From assembly GCF_006716905.1 (NCBI RefSeq), contig NZ_VFPV01000002.1:1144501-1208500 (forward strand): a stretch of DNA of 64,000 nucleotides. The letters are read 5' to 3'. Shown piece after piece: positions 44,551 through 53,859 of the stretch. The position numbers and the translations under genes were made by a program. This DNA is from Acidovorax temperans (GTDB lineage: Bacteria; Pseudomonadota; Gammaproteobacteria; Burkholderiales; Burkholderiaceae_C). Position 1 is the first letter of the stretch, and every line of letters starts with the position of its first letter. The notes beneath the pieces are model-generated. The model did no database searches and was not told the DNA's origin. It saw only the letters and a list, made by a program, of their open reading frames with translations.

Positions 44551-45222
44551 ATGACCGAACTCATCCTCATCCGCCATGGCGAGACCGACTGGAACCGCGA
44601 GCTGCGCTTTCAAGGCCAGGTGGATGTGACGCTGAACGCCACGGGCCGGGAGCAAGCCCGCCGCGTGGCGCAGCGGTTGCTGGCTGAGCGGTTCGGTGTG
44701 GAGCACCTGGTGTGCAGCGACCTGCTGCGCACGCGGCAGACGGCCGAGCCTGCGGCGCAGGCGCTGCTGCCCCACCTGTCGCTGGACGCCGTGGGAGACC
44801 CCGGGCTGCGCGAGCAAAACTTTGGCATTGTGGACGGGCTGCGTGTGCAAGACGTGAAAACCGATTACGCCGAGGCCTGGGAGCGCTGGGTGCGCTTTGA
44901 AGCCGACTACGGCATGCCCGGTGGCGAAACCACCCGCCAGTTCCACACCCGCGTGATGGACGCCGTGCAGCGCATTGCGCAGCAGTACGCGGGCAAGACG
45001 GTGCTGGTGGTCACGCACGGCGGCGTGCTCGACATGGTGTGGCGCACCGCCCAGGGCCTGGGGCTGGACGGGCCCCGCCAAAGCGATATTCCCAACGCAG
45101 GCCTGAACCGCGTGCGCGTGCAGGGCGGCGCTATCGAAGTGCTGCACTGGGCCGACACGCGCCACCTGCAGGACTTGCCCGCACAGCCGGTGTACGACCA
45201 GACCAAGCTGGTGGTGCGTTAG
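44551..45222 (+). CDS. Histidine phosphatase family protein
   Basis: 223 residues of the phosphoglycerate-mutase-like fold. L-I-R-H-G-E-T-D-W-N (His9) is the catalytic signature, with a second conserved His in V-V-T-H-G-G-V-L-D-M and R-T-R-Q-T-A-E-P-A-A-Q. It is more like broad-specificity or alpha-ribazole-type phosphatases than a glycolytic mutase, but the substrate is unknown. It converges with the MOSC gene with a 6-bp gap. Confidence 0.88.
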   Translation: MTELILIRHGETDWNRELRFQGQVDVTLNATGREQARRVAQRLLAERFGVEHLVCSDLLRTRQTAEPAAQALLPHLSLDAVGDPGLREQNFGIVDGLRVQDVKTDYAEAWERWVRFEADYGMPGGETTRQFHTRVMDAVQRIAQQYAGKTVLVVTHGGVLDMVWRTAQGLGLDGPRQSDIPNAGLNRVRVQGGAIEVLHWADTRHLQDLPAQPVYDQTKLVVR

Positions 45223-45228
45223 CCCTGT

Positions 45229-45915
45229 CTACCCCTGCAGGCGCGCAGACCAATCTTCGGCCTGCCCCTGATCGCGCCGCCGGGTGAACAGCTTGTGCCA
45301 GGAAGGCGGCAGCGGTAGCGCCAGCACTTCGTTGAGCACGGCGGGGTGGCATTCGCGGTCGCGGATCAGGGCCAGCAGGCGCTGCACCGTCCAGCCGGGG
45401 TGGGGCCGCTCCAGCAGTTTCAGTGCGTCCCCTGCCTGCACCACGCCGTCTTGTAGCGTGCGGCAGTACCAGCCCGCGCGCAGCGTGTTTTGCACGCGTG
45501 CCGACATGTCGGGCACGCCAAAGCGCAGGTTCAGCTTCCAGCAGGGCTGGCGGCCCTGGGTGACTTCCAGCACCGCGCTCCCTGCGCGCCAGTGGTCGCC
45601 AATGCAAACGCCCGCTTCGTCCAGCCCCGCCACCGCCAGGTTCTCGCCAAACGCGCCTGGCGCTTGCAGCACCGGGGCAGCGCCCAGTTCTGCGCGCCAT
45701 GCTGCGTAATGTGCCCAGGCGTACAGGTGCACCGCCTTGTCGGGCCCGCCGTGCACGCGCAGGTCGGCCTGTGCATCCCCCTGCAGCCCCAGCGGGCCGA
45801 TGGCCACTGGGCCAGCCACCGGCTGCTTGGCAATCGCGCTGGTTTTGCCAGTCGCGCCCAGCGGGGCCACGGTGCCGGTGAGCACTTGCAGGATATGGGG
45901 GGAGGCGGAGGTCAT
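45229..45915 (-). CDS. MOSC domain protein (YiiM-like)
   Basis: 228 residues. The MOSC core G-L-Q-G-D-A-Q-A-D-L-R-V-H-G-G-P-D-K-A-V-H-L-Y and G-A-F-G-E-N-L-A-V, and the cysteine in G-R-Q-P-C-W-K-L-N, are typical of YiiM, a molybdenum-cofactor protein reducing N-hydroxylated purines. The C-terminal 3-alpha domain is present. I prefer ATG 45913-45915; an 11-residue longer start at 45948 is possible. Confidence 0.85.
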   Translation of the reverse strand: MTSASPHILQVLTGTVAPLGATGKTSAIAKQPVAGPVAIGPLGLQGDAQADLRVHGGPDKAVHLYAWAHYAAWRAELGAAPVLQAPGAFGENLAVAGLDEAGVCIGDHWRAGSAVLEVTQGRQPCWKLNLRFGVPDMSARVQNTLRAGWYCRTLQDGVVQAGDALKLLERPHPGWTVQRLLALIRDRECHPAVLNEVLALPLPPSWHKLFTRRRDQGQAEDWSARLQG

Positions 45916-46034
45916 GCAGCGTCCAATGTCATCAGGGTTCTGTGGCAAGTATCGGCGGTGCCTGCGTCACGCTCGGGCCCGGCACCAACATTGCTGTGGA
46001 GTCGGTGTTGGGCCAGTGGGCGTCTGAAGTAATT

Positions 46035-46092
46035 TTGCTATTGAATCAATAGCTGGTGGCGTTTATCCCATAAGCGCCAGGTGCCAAAATCA
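46035..46092 (+). repeat. Interspersed palindromic repeat, family A
   Basis: TTGCTATTGAATCAATAGC, then TGGTGGCGTTTATCC and TAAGCGCCAGGTGCC, then AAAATCA. Its 3' edge includes the 8-bp target duplication of the adjacent ISL3-like element. Confidence 0.75.
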
Positions 46093-46109
46093 GGCTCTTC
46101 TAGCGAATG

Positions 46110-46785
46110 CTAGCTACCAAAAGGAGGCCCCCCGGCTCTGCCGGGGAGGCAGTAGAAGTTTGACTTTTCAGGAGGTTGTCCACCGTAGAGACTTTCAATC
46201 GTGAGCCGCCAAGCAAACGAAAGGAAGAAACACGATGGACAAGTATGAAAGTTTGAGTCACACGGCCTGGGATTGCAAATATCACGTGGTCTTCATCCCC
46301 AAGTGTCGAAGGCGAACGCTGTACAAGCAGCTACGCGAACACCTGGGTGAGGTATTCAGAAAGTTGGCCGCGCAAAAGGAATGCAGGGTTGAAGAGGGGC
46401 ATCTGATGCCCGATCACGTGCACATGATGCTGTCGATCCCACCGAAGTACTCGGTGTCGCAGGTGGTGGGCTTTATCAAAGGCAAGAGCGCAATCCACCT
46501 TGCGCGGGTGTACGGAGAGCGAAAGCGCAACTTCGTGGGTCAGCACTTCTGGGCGCGAGGGTACTTCGTCTCGACGGTGGGACGCGACGAAGCGGTGATA
46601 CGGGAGTACATCCGAAACCAGGAGAAGGAAGACGAGAGGTTGGACCAACTCGGTCTATGGAGGTGAGTAGCCACCGATAGGTGGCCCCAAGAATGAGGGG
46701 CCGCGTTAGCGACCCCTTACAGCCGCTTTGAGCGGCTCACATCCCGAATGCCCCCGGCTTTGCCGGGGGATGGTTACTGATGCAC
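46110..46785 (+). mobile_element. IS200/IS605-type element (approximate ends)
   Basis: Carries a single Y1 transposase gene. Subterminal hairpins CCCCCGGCTCTGCCGGGG (left, ~46126-46143) and CCCCCGGCTTTGCCGGGGG (right, ~46749-46767) are the expected end structures of this family, which has no inverted repeats or target duplications. Exact ends cannot be fixed from one copy. Confidence 0.7.
46235..46666 (+). CDS. tnpA: IS200/IS605-family Y1 transposase TnpA
   Basis: 143-residue HUH-superfamily single-strand transposase. H-V-H (61-63, in M-P-D-H-V-H-M-M-L) is the metal-binding pair and Y125 (E-Y-I-R-N-Q-E) is the likely nucleophile. The Y-H-V-V-F-I-P-K-C-R-R-R start and F-W-A-R-G-Y-F-V-S-T-V-G block are standard. 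It seems intact. GGAAGAAACACG precedes ATG. No tnpB or guide RNA accompanies it. Confidence 0.92.
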   Translation: MDKYESLSHTAWDCKYHVVFIPKCRRRTLYKQLREHLGEVFRKLAAQKECRVEEGHLMPDHVHMMLSIPPKYSVSQVVGFIKGKSAIHLARVYGERKRNFVGQHFWARGYFVSTVGRDEAVIREYIRNQEKEDERLDQLGLWR

Positions 46786-46867
46786 TCGATAAATGTCGTA
46801 CGTCGAAATCGTCGTTTACAGACGTGCGGCGATTTCCATCACTACTATTCGCTAGAAGAGCCCAAAA

Positions 46868-48220
46868 TCATTCAAAATCTGGAGGCGTGGGGTCAGGCAA
46901 GCCCAGCGCCTGGTTCACCCGCCGCACCTGCCTTGCCAGGCGTGCGGATTGCGGTTGCGCGTTGCACAGCGGCTGCAGCAGGTTCTGCCCCGCGGCCCAC
47001 TGGCCGTTGCGCTGCAGCGCGTCCAGCCTGATCTGGTGAAACAAATCCCGCTGCGCGTGGCTACCGCCAATCTCCACCAGCCGGGGCAGGGCCACGCCCA
47101 GCTGCTCCACGGCAGTAGCCCAGTCGCCCTGCGCATGGGCCAGCAGGCCGTGGGCGGTGGGCACACATACTTGCTGCCACACAGTGCGTTCGTGCGCCTC
47201 GGTGCGGGTGGCGGCGTGGGTGGTGGTGTTATCAAGCAGCGCGCGTGCTGCCACTGTGCGCCCGGCGCGGGCCAGGCCGTAGAGGTATTGCAGGTCTAAA
47301 AAGGGCAGTACATGGTCTGCCAGGCGCAGGGCCAGGTGGTCGGCCACCTCGGCCCAGCGCGGCCCCACATCCACGCCCGCCAGCTCCAGCCGGGCCAGGA
47401 GCGAGATGGCGTTGATCTGGTCTTGCGTGTACTCCTTGACCACGCCCCAGACCTGCTGGTCGTACAGCGCCAGCACCTCGGCGTGGCGGTCCTGCTCCAG
47501 CAAAAACAGCGCCTGGTGCCACCAGTTGTGGGTGACCATGAAGGAGTTCAGCCCCGTCCAGGTGTCGCTCACGCTAGCCATGAAGTCGATGCCTTCCGCA
47601 ATACGGCCCTGGGTCAGCATGACGTGGGCCAGTGCGTGGTGGGCCCACGGCTCTTTGCGGCACCGGTGGATGGCGTGGCGGGCGGCGGCTTCGGCTTCTT
47701 TGAGCCGGTGGCATTGTTCCCAGCCAAAGGCCAGCATGCCGTGCAGGTAGGGCACATCGGCAGCGGCGTGCTGCGCTTGCAGGGCCAGCCGCAGCATGGC
47801 GGGCGAGTCGCCGCGGTTGAAGCAGTGGTATTGCCCCAGCTTGAGCGAGGCCAGGTCGCGCGGGTGCAGGCGGGCCTGTTCTTCGTGCAGGGCGATGGCG
47901 CGGGGCAGGTCGCCATCGACCCACGCGGCCACAGCAGCCACAAAGCGCTGCTCGCGTTCGCTGGCCTGGTGCGCGTGGGCCCGGGCTTGTTCGATGAAGG
48001 GCCGGGCGTTGCGGGGTGCGTCGGCCGATTCGGCAAACATGTGCAGCGCCGCACAATAGGCATGCACCAGCGGGCTGGCATCGGCCTGTGCTTGCAGCAC
48101 ATTCACGGCCCGGGCTTCGCAGGCGATGAAGCCCTCCACAAAGTCGTTGATGGCCGCGAGGCTGCTTTCATCCCGCAGCGTGACGGGGTTGCCCAGGCTG
48201 TCGGTGAGGGGTGCGGTCAT
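46868..48220 (-). CDS. TPR-type protein, TTC38-like
   Basis: 450 residues, almost all helical, with TPR-like helix pairs. The W-A-H-H-A-L-A-H-V-M-L-T-Q-G-R and N-W-W-H-Q-A-L-F-L-L-E blocks resemble the tetratricopeptide protein 38 family, whose function is unknown. The stop codon (46868-46870) lies in the right-hand target duplication of the ISL3-like element, so that element landed exactly at the gene's end without altering the protein. The hypothetical gene at 48247 reads into it with a 26-bp gap. Confidence 0.75.
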   Translation of the reverse strand: MTAPLTDSLGNPVTLRDESSLAAINDFVEGFIACEARAVNVLQAQADASPLVHAYCAALHMFAESADAPRNARPFIEQARAHAHQASEREQRFVAAVAAWVDGDLPRAIALHEEQARLHPRDLASLKLGQYHCFNRGDSPAMLRLALQAQHAAADVPYLHGMLAFGWEQCHRLKEAEAAARHAIHRCRKEPWAHHALAHVMLTQGRIAEGIDFMASVSDTWTGLNSFMVTHNWWHQALFLLEQDRHAEVLALYDQQVWGVVKEYTQDQINAISLLARLELAGVDVGPRWAEVADHLALRLADHVLPFLDLQYLYGLARAGRTVAARALLDNTTTHAATRTEAHERTVWQQVCVPTAHGLLAHAQGDWATAVEQLGVALPRLVEIGGSHAQRDLFHQIRLDALQRNGQWAAGQNLLQPLCNAQPQSARLARQVRRVNQALGLPDPTPPDFE

Positions 48221-48246
48221 GTTGCAACCGGTAGGGCCTTGCAGCC

Positions 48247-48855
48247 TTAGTGGCCCTGGATCAGCGCCAAGTAGGCCTTGCGCGTGGGCTCGGACACCGA
48301 GTTGACCAGCTGTTCGTGCGGCGTCTGGTGGCGGGCCATCATGCGGGCGGAGGCGATGGTCTTGGACTTGCAGTACCAGTGGCAGGTGTGCTGCATCAGG
48401 AACAGTTCGGCCGTCATCATGTAGGCCCGGTCTTTGGCGCTGAGGTGGCCGGTGTTCTGCATCACATGGGTGATGCCTTTGGCATGGATGGCCAGCGCCT
48501 TGCGCATGTCAAACGTGGCGGCAGGAAACAGCTTGTCGGCAAAGGGCAGGGCGATGGGCAGGCGGCTCACGCGTGCATCTTCGTCGCTTACTTTGGCAAA
48601 GTCGGCGGCAAAGCGGTTGAATTGTTCGCAGAGCTGCTGCTCGGTGGTGCTCAGCAGGGCCCACACCTGGTCGCGCCGCTCCGGGGTGTTTTCGCCAAGC
48701 GCGCGCAGGTAGCCCTCGGTCAGCGCTTCCATGAGCTTTTCGATTTGGTATTGGCTCAGGTGCATCCCCAGAATGGCGATGCGCTTGCGTTGCTCTTTGG
48801 CATTGAGCATGTAGGTGCCAGAGGCGATGAGGATCGCCATGAGAAGAAGGTCCAT
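48247..48855 (-). CDS. Hypothetical membrane-anchored protein
   Basis: 202 residues starting MDLLLMAILIASGTYMLNAK, one N-terminal hydrophobic helix followed by a basic stop-transfer segment (E-Q-R-K-R). The rest is a soluble helical domain with several His, Cys and Met residues (H-T-C-H-W-Y-C-K-S-K). I do not recognise a family. The ATG at 48853-48855 is used because upstream sequence in frame is not conserved-looking. Probably co-transcribed with the TTC38-like gene. Confidence 0.7.
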   Translation of the reverse strand: MDLLLMAILIASGTYMLNAKEQRKRIAILGMHLSQYQIEKLMEALTEGYLRALGENTPERRDQVWALLSTTEQQLCEQFNRFAADFAKVSDEDARVSRLPIALPFADKLFPAATFDMRKALAIHAKGITHVMQNTGHLSAKDRAYMMTAELFLMQHTCHWYCKSKTIASARMMARHQTPHEQLVNSVSEPTRKAYLALIQGH

Positions 48856-49152
48856 GGGGTGGCTGGATGGGTGAAAGGGGGAGACAAGTCGCCCGGCCAT
48901 GCCGGGCTGCAGGCCCAAAGATAGCGGATATTGCCACCGAGTCAACGCAAGCCGTTTCAAAGAAGCCCCAGCGCGTTAAGTGGGGCTCTGCCCATGGGGC
49001 TGCGCTGCGCGGCCGGATTTTGGCAGCGCAATGCCTACAAATGCACATCTGCTTGCACAAGTTTGCAGGGGCAGAGGTGTGGGAATGGGAGGCGCTGGTA
49101 TTCTCCCGCGCACCATCCGAGGGGGGTGGGGTTAACTACATCAAGCAATCCA

Positions 49153-50580
49153 ATGAATAAGAAAACAGCTTTGGGCGCCGCTGTGGCGCTGGCAGTGGTG
49201 GCCTATGGGGGAGCCACCTGGTACCTGTGACAACGGGCACAGGCCAGTTACCAGGAAGCCCTGGAGGAAGTGCGCAAGGTGCTGGGCGCCGAGACCGTGG
49301 TGTCTCAGGACTATCAAAAGGGATTTTTCACATCGCAGGCCAAGGTGGTTTTGCAGTGGACGCCGCCTGCCTCGGCCGATGCCAGCGAGCCAGCACCCCA
49401 GCCTTTGCGCGTGGTGGTGAACAGCGCGGTACGCCACGGCCCCCTGGCGGGTGGCGCGCTGGCCGCCGCCGTGGTGGAGTCGCGCTTTGCGCTGGAAGGC
49501 CTGGACGCAAAGGCGGGCACCCTGCTGGCCAAGGCGCAGGCCCCCACGCTGACCACCGTGCACGGCCTCACGGGCAGCCACAACATGAAGCTGATAGTGC
49601 CTGCGGGCGAGCTGGGTGACGAAGAAGTGACGATGCGCTGGCAGGAGATGAAGACCGAGTTCTCCGTCAGCGGTGACCGCACGCAGGTCAAAGGCAACTT
49701 CCAGTGGCCTGAGCTGGCCTTCTCGGGCGTGAAGAAGGCGTCGGACGAGGAAGAAGCACAGGACGAAGCACCCAGCCGCTTCGCCATGTCGTTCAAGGGC
49801 ATGAACGGCGATTTCGAGAGCCAGATCATCGACGACCTGTGGATGATGGCGCCCGGCAAGGGGTCTATCCGTTTTGCGCAGATTGATGCCAGCAACACCC
49901 CCCAGGGCGGCACGGCCAGCACCCTGCTGGCCCTCAAGGATTTGCTGGGCACCACCACCATCGAGCGCAGCGGCAAGTTGTTGAGCATGGCGTCCTCGCT
50001 CAAGGGCAAGGGCCTGGTGGGGCCGGTGGATTTTGAATCGATCGGCTTTGAAGAAAAGTTCCAGCGCATTGATGCCGACGTGGTCAAGACCCTGCAGGTG
50101 GCGATGGTGGAGAGCTACCGCAAAGACGGCCTCAAGGCCATGGCGAGCGAAGAAGACAGCGGCAAGTTGTTCGGCCTGCTGGCGGACAACGCCCAGCGCC
50201 TGGCGGCTGCGCTGCCCGCGTATTCCATGAAGTTTGTGGCCACGCTGGGCGGGCAGCAGGGCGAGGTGTCCTACGGCGGCGAAATCACCCGTGCTCCTTC
50301 CGCAGAAGAAGTGACCCAGGCCGGCTGGGGACCGGTGCTGCTCAAGAACGCGACCTTCCATGCCGACGTGCGCCTGCCCAAGGCCTGGCTGCCCCAGCTG
50401 GCCAAGGCCGCAGGCCAGGAGGAGTTCAAGAGCGAAGACGTGGACGGCATGATCGGCATGGCCCAGGCGGCAGGCTATGTGCGCCAGGAGGGCGACAACC
50501 TGACCAGCTCACTGAAGATGGAAGGCGGCCAGGCCAAGCTCAACGGCCGCGTGATGGACTTGCCCAACTTCATGCGCTGA
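49153..50580 (+). pseudogene. DUF945 (YdgA-like) gene with in-frame TGA at codon 26
   Basis: The reading frame from ATG 49153 gives a membrane anchor (T-A-L-G-A-A-V-A-L-A-V-V-A-Y-G-G-A-T-W-Y-L), then TGA (49228-49230), then Q-R-A-Q-A-S-Y-Q-E-A-L in the same frame and 450 codons more without a stop. Without the TGA it would be a 475-residue DUF945 protein, whose members have exactly this anchor followed by G-Q-R or T-G-x. A single G-to-T change in a GGA glycine codon would explain it. The alternative start GTG 49270 would lack the anchor. It may be a recent pseudogene, a readthrough case or a sequence error. Confidence 0.75.
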
Positions 50581-50631
50581 TCTGACGCGATGAGCTTGCG
50601 CGAGGGGCGCTGAATACGCCCTTGCCCCACA

Positions 50632-50672
50632 AAAAAAGCCCCGGTGGCCATGCAGGTTGCCGGGGCTTTTTG
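50632..50672. terminator. Bidirectional terminator
   Basis: AAAAAAAGCCCCGG ... CCGGGGCTTTTT between the convergent DUF945 and amidase genes: a GC-rich stem with A-run and T-run on its two sides. Confidence 0.8.
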
Positions 50673-50693
50673 CTGCCTTGCGCGAAGAAGTTT

Positions 50694-52097
50694 TCAGCTC
50701 TGGGGCGGCTGCGGCCAGGGGCGTTGCGGGCCGCGGATCTGCTCGAAGGCGTGCGCCACCTGCAGCACGCCCAGGTCGTCAAAGCGTGCGCCGGCAATCT
50801 GCAGCCCGATGGGCAGGCCGCTGGCGGTGTAGCCGCAGTTGACCGAAGCAGCGGGTTGCTCCGACATGTTGAACGGCACCGTGAAGCCAATGTGCTCCAG
50901 CGGGCGCAGCGGGTCGTTGGTGGGGGAGGGCAGCTCGGCCGCGAATGCGGGCATGGGGGCCACGGGCGAGAGCACGTAATCAAACCCGCTGCACGCCTTG
51001 ACGGTGGCCACGCGTGTGGTGTGGAACTGCTGGCTGGCTTGGAAGACCTGGGTGCCAGTCATGCCCGCAGCGCTCTCGGCCCAGGCGCGGATGTAGGGCA
51101 GCACCTTGGCGCGCTGCGCTTCGGGCAAGGCCTGCAGGTCAGTGTACGAGCGCATGCGCCAGAAGTGGTCCATGCCGTCGAGCATGGCCTGGGTCATGAA
51201 GGGCTGCATCAGGCTCACCTGGGCACCGGCCTGCTCGAACAGGCGGGCGGCATGCTCCACAGCGGCGCGCACTTCGGCCTCTACTGGCAGGCCGCAGCCA
51301 GCGTCCAGCAGCAGGCCCAGGCGCAGGCCGCGCAGGCGTTGCACGCCCTGGTCGTATTCGCCCCAGGCAATGGGCTGGTAGGGCAGGCTCATGCTGTCGC
51401 GCGCATCGGGCAGGCTCAGCACCTGCATCACCAGCGCGGCGTCTTGCACGGTGCGTGTCATGGGGCCCGCTGCGCGGCCGGTGTAGGGTGGGTCGATGGG
51501 AATGCGCCCCAGGCTGGGCTTGAGGCTGAAGATGCCGCACCAGCTGGCGGGCAGCCGCAGCGAGCCACCGATGTCGGTGCCAATGTGCAGCGGCCCATAG
51601 CCTGCCGCCGCGGCAGCGCCACCACCGGCGCTGGAGCCGCCCGGGCCCTTGCTCACGTCCCACGGATTGCGCGAGAGGGGGTGAAAGCTCGACAGCCCGG
51701 AGGACAGCATGCCGTAGTCGGGCATGGTGGTTTTGGCCACCATCACCGCGCCCGCTTCGCGCAGGCGGGCTGCGGGGGGCGCATCGGCTGCGGCAGGCAC
51801 CAGCGGCACGGCGGCGGTGCCCAGCGGTGTGGGGTCGCCCTGGGTGGCGATGTTTTCCTTGATGGTGACGGGCACCCCGTCGAGCAGCCCCTGGGGCTCG
51901 CCGCGCTGCCAGCGGGCTTCGCTCTGGCGGGCCTGCGCCAGCGCGTGCTCAGGCCGCAGCAGGTAGGTGGCGCGGATGTGGGGCTCCCAGCGCTCCATGT
52001 GTGCCAGCACAGCCTGCGTGACCTCCACGGGGGACAGCGTGCGCTGGCGGTAGGCGGCCAGCAGGTCTTGGGCGGGCAGGTCGTGCAGTGCGGTCAT
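50694..52097 (-). CDS. Amidase (amidase signature family)
   Basis: 467 residues. The Ser-cisSer-Lys triad is visible: Lys in V-T-I-K-E-N, Ser in G-G-S-S-A-G-G-G, and the nucleophile Ser in G-T-D-I-G-G-S-L-R. It cleaves an amide of unknown identity; the sequence does not include GatA-specific features I could name. ATG at 52095-52097 is chosen over a TTG six codons upstream. It lies downstream of the ABC binding-protein gene on the same strand, separated by repeats, so it may process what that transporter brings in. Confidence 0.88.
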   Translation of the reverse strand: MTALHDLPAQDLLAAYRQRTLSPVEVTQAVLAHMERWEPHIRATYLLRPEHALAQARQSEARWQRGEPQGLLDGVPVTIKENIATQGDPTPLGTAAVPLVPAAADAPPAARLREAGAVMVAKTTMPDYGMLSSGLSSFHPLSRNPWDVSKGPGGSSAGGGAAAAAGYGPLHIGTDIGGSLRLPASWCGIFSLKPSLGRIPIDPPYTGRAAGPMTRTVQDAALVMQVLSLPDARDSMSLPYQPIAWGEYDQGVQRLRGLRLGLLLDAGCGLPVEAEVRAAVEHAARLFEQAGAQVSLMQPFMTQAMLDGMDHFWRMRSYTDLQALPEAQRAKVLPYIRAWAESAAGMTGTQVFQASQQFHTTRVATVKACSGFDYVLSPVAPMPAFAAELPSPTNDPLRPLEHIGFTVPFNMSEQPAASVNCGYTASGLPIGLQIAGARFDDLGVLQVAHAFEQIRGPQRPWPQPPQS

Positions 52098-52119
52098 GGC
52101 TGGGGAAGTTTTCAATGAA

Positions 52120-52175
52120 AATGGCCGCTAGCACTTATTAATAAAGCGCTTGTAGCTATTATTTTGGTAGCAAAT
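52120..52175 (-). repeat. Interspersed palindromic repeat, family A
   Basis: Reverse orientation: GGCCGCTAGCACTTATTAAT, AAAGCGCTTGTAGCTATTAT and TTGGTAGCAA. It lies just upstream of the amidase start codon, so it forms part of its leader. Confidence 0.7.
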
Positions 52176-52215
52176 GATTCTGGTTATCCATTGCGCCGCG
52201 CACCACCCGTGGCCT

Positions 52216-52359
52216 GTGAAACTGGCGCGACCCATGCGCGGGCAGCCGAGCAAGGGCCTACGCCGGCCGCACCGCCCCGCAGCGAGGGCTGCGTCCCCCT
52301 GCCCGCGTGGCGCAGCCAGGCGAGAGCGGGGGGAAGACGCGGAGCGGCTCAGGGGGGTG
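52216..52359 (-). repeat. Long interspersed repeat, family B
   Basis: On the minus strand it starts CACCCCCCTGAGCCGCTCCG nine bases after the binding-protein stop, then CTTCCCCCCGCTCTCGCC, GCGGGCAGGGGGACGC and ends GCGCCAGTTTCAC. Same direction relative to the upstream gene as the other two copies. Confidence 0.78.
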
Positions 52360-52368
52360 TTGCTCATC

Positions 52369-53859
52369 TCAGGACCAGGACAGTGCCGAGAGGTCGTTCA
52401 CGAACACCGGCATGTCCTTCCACAACCCCTTGAGGTTCTTGTTCGCCACGGTGATCCACTGCGGCTGGTACAGGAAGGCGTGCACGGCGTTGTCGGCCAG
52501 CAGCTTTTGCGCCTCGCCCAGCAAGCGGGCGCGGTCTTGGGGGCGCGCGGCATTCTTGATCTGGTTGAACAGGTCGTTGAACTTGGCCGACTGGTAGCCC
52601 CAGTAGTAGTCGGGCTTGGCGAAGTTGGCCAGGTCAAACGGCTCCACATGCGAGATCAGCGTGAGGTCGTAGTTCTTGTTGCCGTAGGTACCGCTGAGCC
52701 ACTGCGCCCATTCCACGTTCTGCGTCTTGGCCACGATGCCCACCTTGGCCAGCTGGGCCACGATGACTTCGCCACCCTGGCGCGCGTACGGCGTGGGCGG
52801 CAGGGTCAGCGTCAGCTCCAGCGGGGTCTTGATGCCCGCTTCGGCCAGCAGCTTCTTGGATTTTTCAATGTCGAACGGATTGACGCCCGTGGTGTCCACA
52901 TAGCCAAACGCTCCGGGCACGTAGTGGCTGCCGATGGGGGCGCCGTAGCCATCGCCCGCACCCTCGATCACGGCCTTGCGGTCAATGGCGGCTGCGATGG
53001 CGCGGCGCACGCGCACATCGTCCAGTGGCTTTCTGGCGTTGTTGATGGCCAGGATGGTCTTGGCGCGCGAGCCACTGACCAGCACCTGAAAGCGCGGGTT
53101 GGTCTTGAACTGCGGCACGCTACGCGGCGTGACGCGGGGGAACAGGTCCACATCGCCCGCCAGCAGGGCGGCGACTTGCGCAGCAGGGTCGGAGATGAAG
53201 CGGAAGGTGGCGCGGCGCAGCTTGATGGTGCTTGCCGCCCGGAAACCATCCCAAGCCGTCAGCACCACCGAGGAACCCTTGTTCCACGCGCCCAGCTGGT
53301 AGGGGCCGGTACCCACGGGCTTGGTGGCATTGGTATCGGCGCTCTTGGGTTCCACGATGATGGCCGTGGCCTGGCCCAGGGCGAACAGCAGGTCGGGGTC
53401 GATGTCTTTGTTCAGCACCACCAGGGTGTGTTCGTCCACCACCTGCGTGGTCAGGTTGGCAAAGGTGCGCTTGTCTTTGTTGGTGCTTTTCTCGCCGCCA
53501 GCACGGTCGTAGGAGAACTTGACCGCAGCGGCGTTGAAGGGCTCGCCGTTCTGGAACTTGACGCCCTTGCGCAGCTTGAAGGTGTAGGTCTTGAGGTCGG
53601 GTGAGACTTCCCAGCTCTCGGCCAGCAGGGGCGAGACCGAGCCGTCGGGGTTGATCTTGGTGAGCGTTTCAAAAATGTTGTACTGCACGATCTCGGCAAT
53701 GGCCGATGCCGCACCTGCCGTGGGGTCCAGGCCTGGGGGCTCCAGGGTCATGGCCAGCACCACCGCATCTTTGCGGTTTTGCGCCAGGGCACCGACGGGC
53801 GCGGCCAGAGGAATGGCAGCCAGTGCGCCAGTGGCAAGAACGGATCGGCGATTCAGCAT
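52369..53859 (-). CDS. ABC transporter substrate-binding protein, family 5 (peptide type)
   Basis: 496 residues. The N-terminus M-L-N-R-R-S-V-L-A-T-G-A with a hydrophobic stretch and A-L-A-Q is a Sec or possibly Tat signal. The SBP_bac_5 core begins A-M-T-L-E-P-P-G-L-D-P-T and includes L-A-E-S-W-E-V-S-P-D-L-K-T-Y-T-F-K-L-R-K-G-V-K-F and D-V-R-V-R-R-A-I-A-A-A-I-D-R. It should capture peptides or similar solutes in the periplasm for the permeases at 56161-58062. ATG 53857-53859 is used; TTG two codons upstream is also possible. Confidence 0.92.
   Translation of the reverse strand: MLNRRSVLATGALAAIPLAAPVGALAQNRKDAVVLAMTLEPPGLDPTAGAASAIAEIVQYNIFETLTKINPDGSVSPLLAESWEVSPDLKTYTFKLRKGVKFQNGEPFNAAAVKFSYDRAGGEKSTNKDKRTFANLTTQVVDEHTLVVLNKDIDPDLLFALGQATAIIVEPKSADTNATKPVGTGPYQLGAWNKGSSVVLTAWDGFRAASTIKLRRATFRFISDPAAQVAALLAGDVDLFPRVTPRSVPQFKTNPRFQVLVSGSRAKTILAINNARKPLDDVRVRRAIAAAIDRKAVIEGAGDGYGAPIGSHYVPGAFGYVDTTGVNPFDIEKSKKLLAEAGIKTPLELTLTLPPTPYARQGGEVIVAQLAKVGIVAKTQNVEWAQWLSGTYGNKNYDLTLISHVEPFDLANFAKPDYYWGYQSAKFNDLFNQIKNAARPQDRARLLGEAQKLLADNAVHAFLYQPQWITVANKNLKGLWKDMPVFVNDLSALSWS

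Larger units (their letters stand above)
46093..46862. mobile_element. ISL3-like terminal-repeat element (MITE) with IS200 inside
   Basis: 770 bp with 16-bp perfect inverted ends (GGCTCTTCTAGCGAAT at 46093-46108, complement at 46847-46862) and a perfect 8-bp flanking duplication CAAAATCA (46085-46092 and 46863-46870). GGCTCTT ends plus 8-bp duplications are characteristic of the ISL3 family. No ISL3 transposase is inside, only an IS200-type one, so this is a non-autonomous derivative that was later invaded. Confidence 0.75.
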
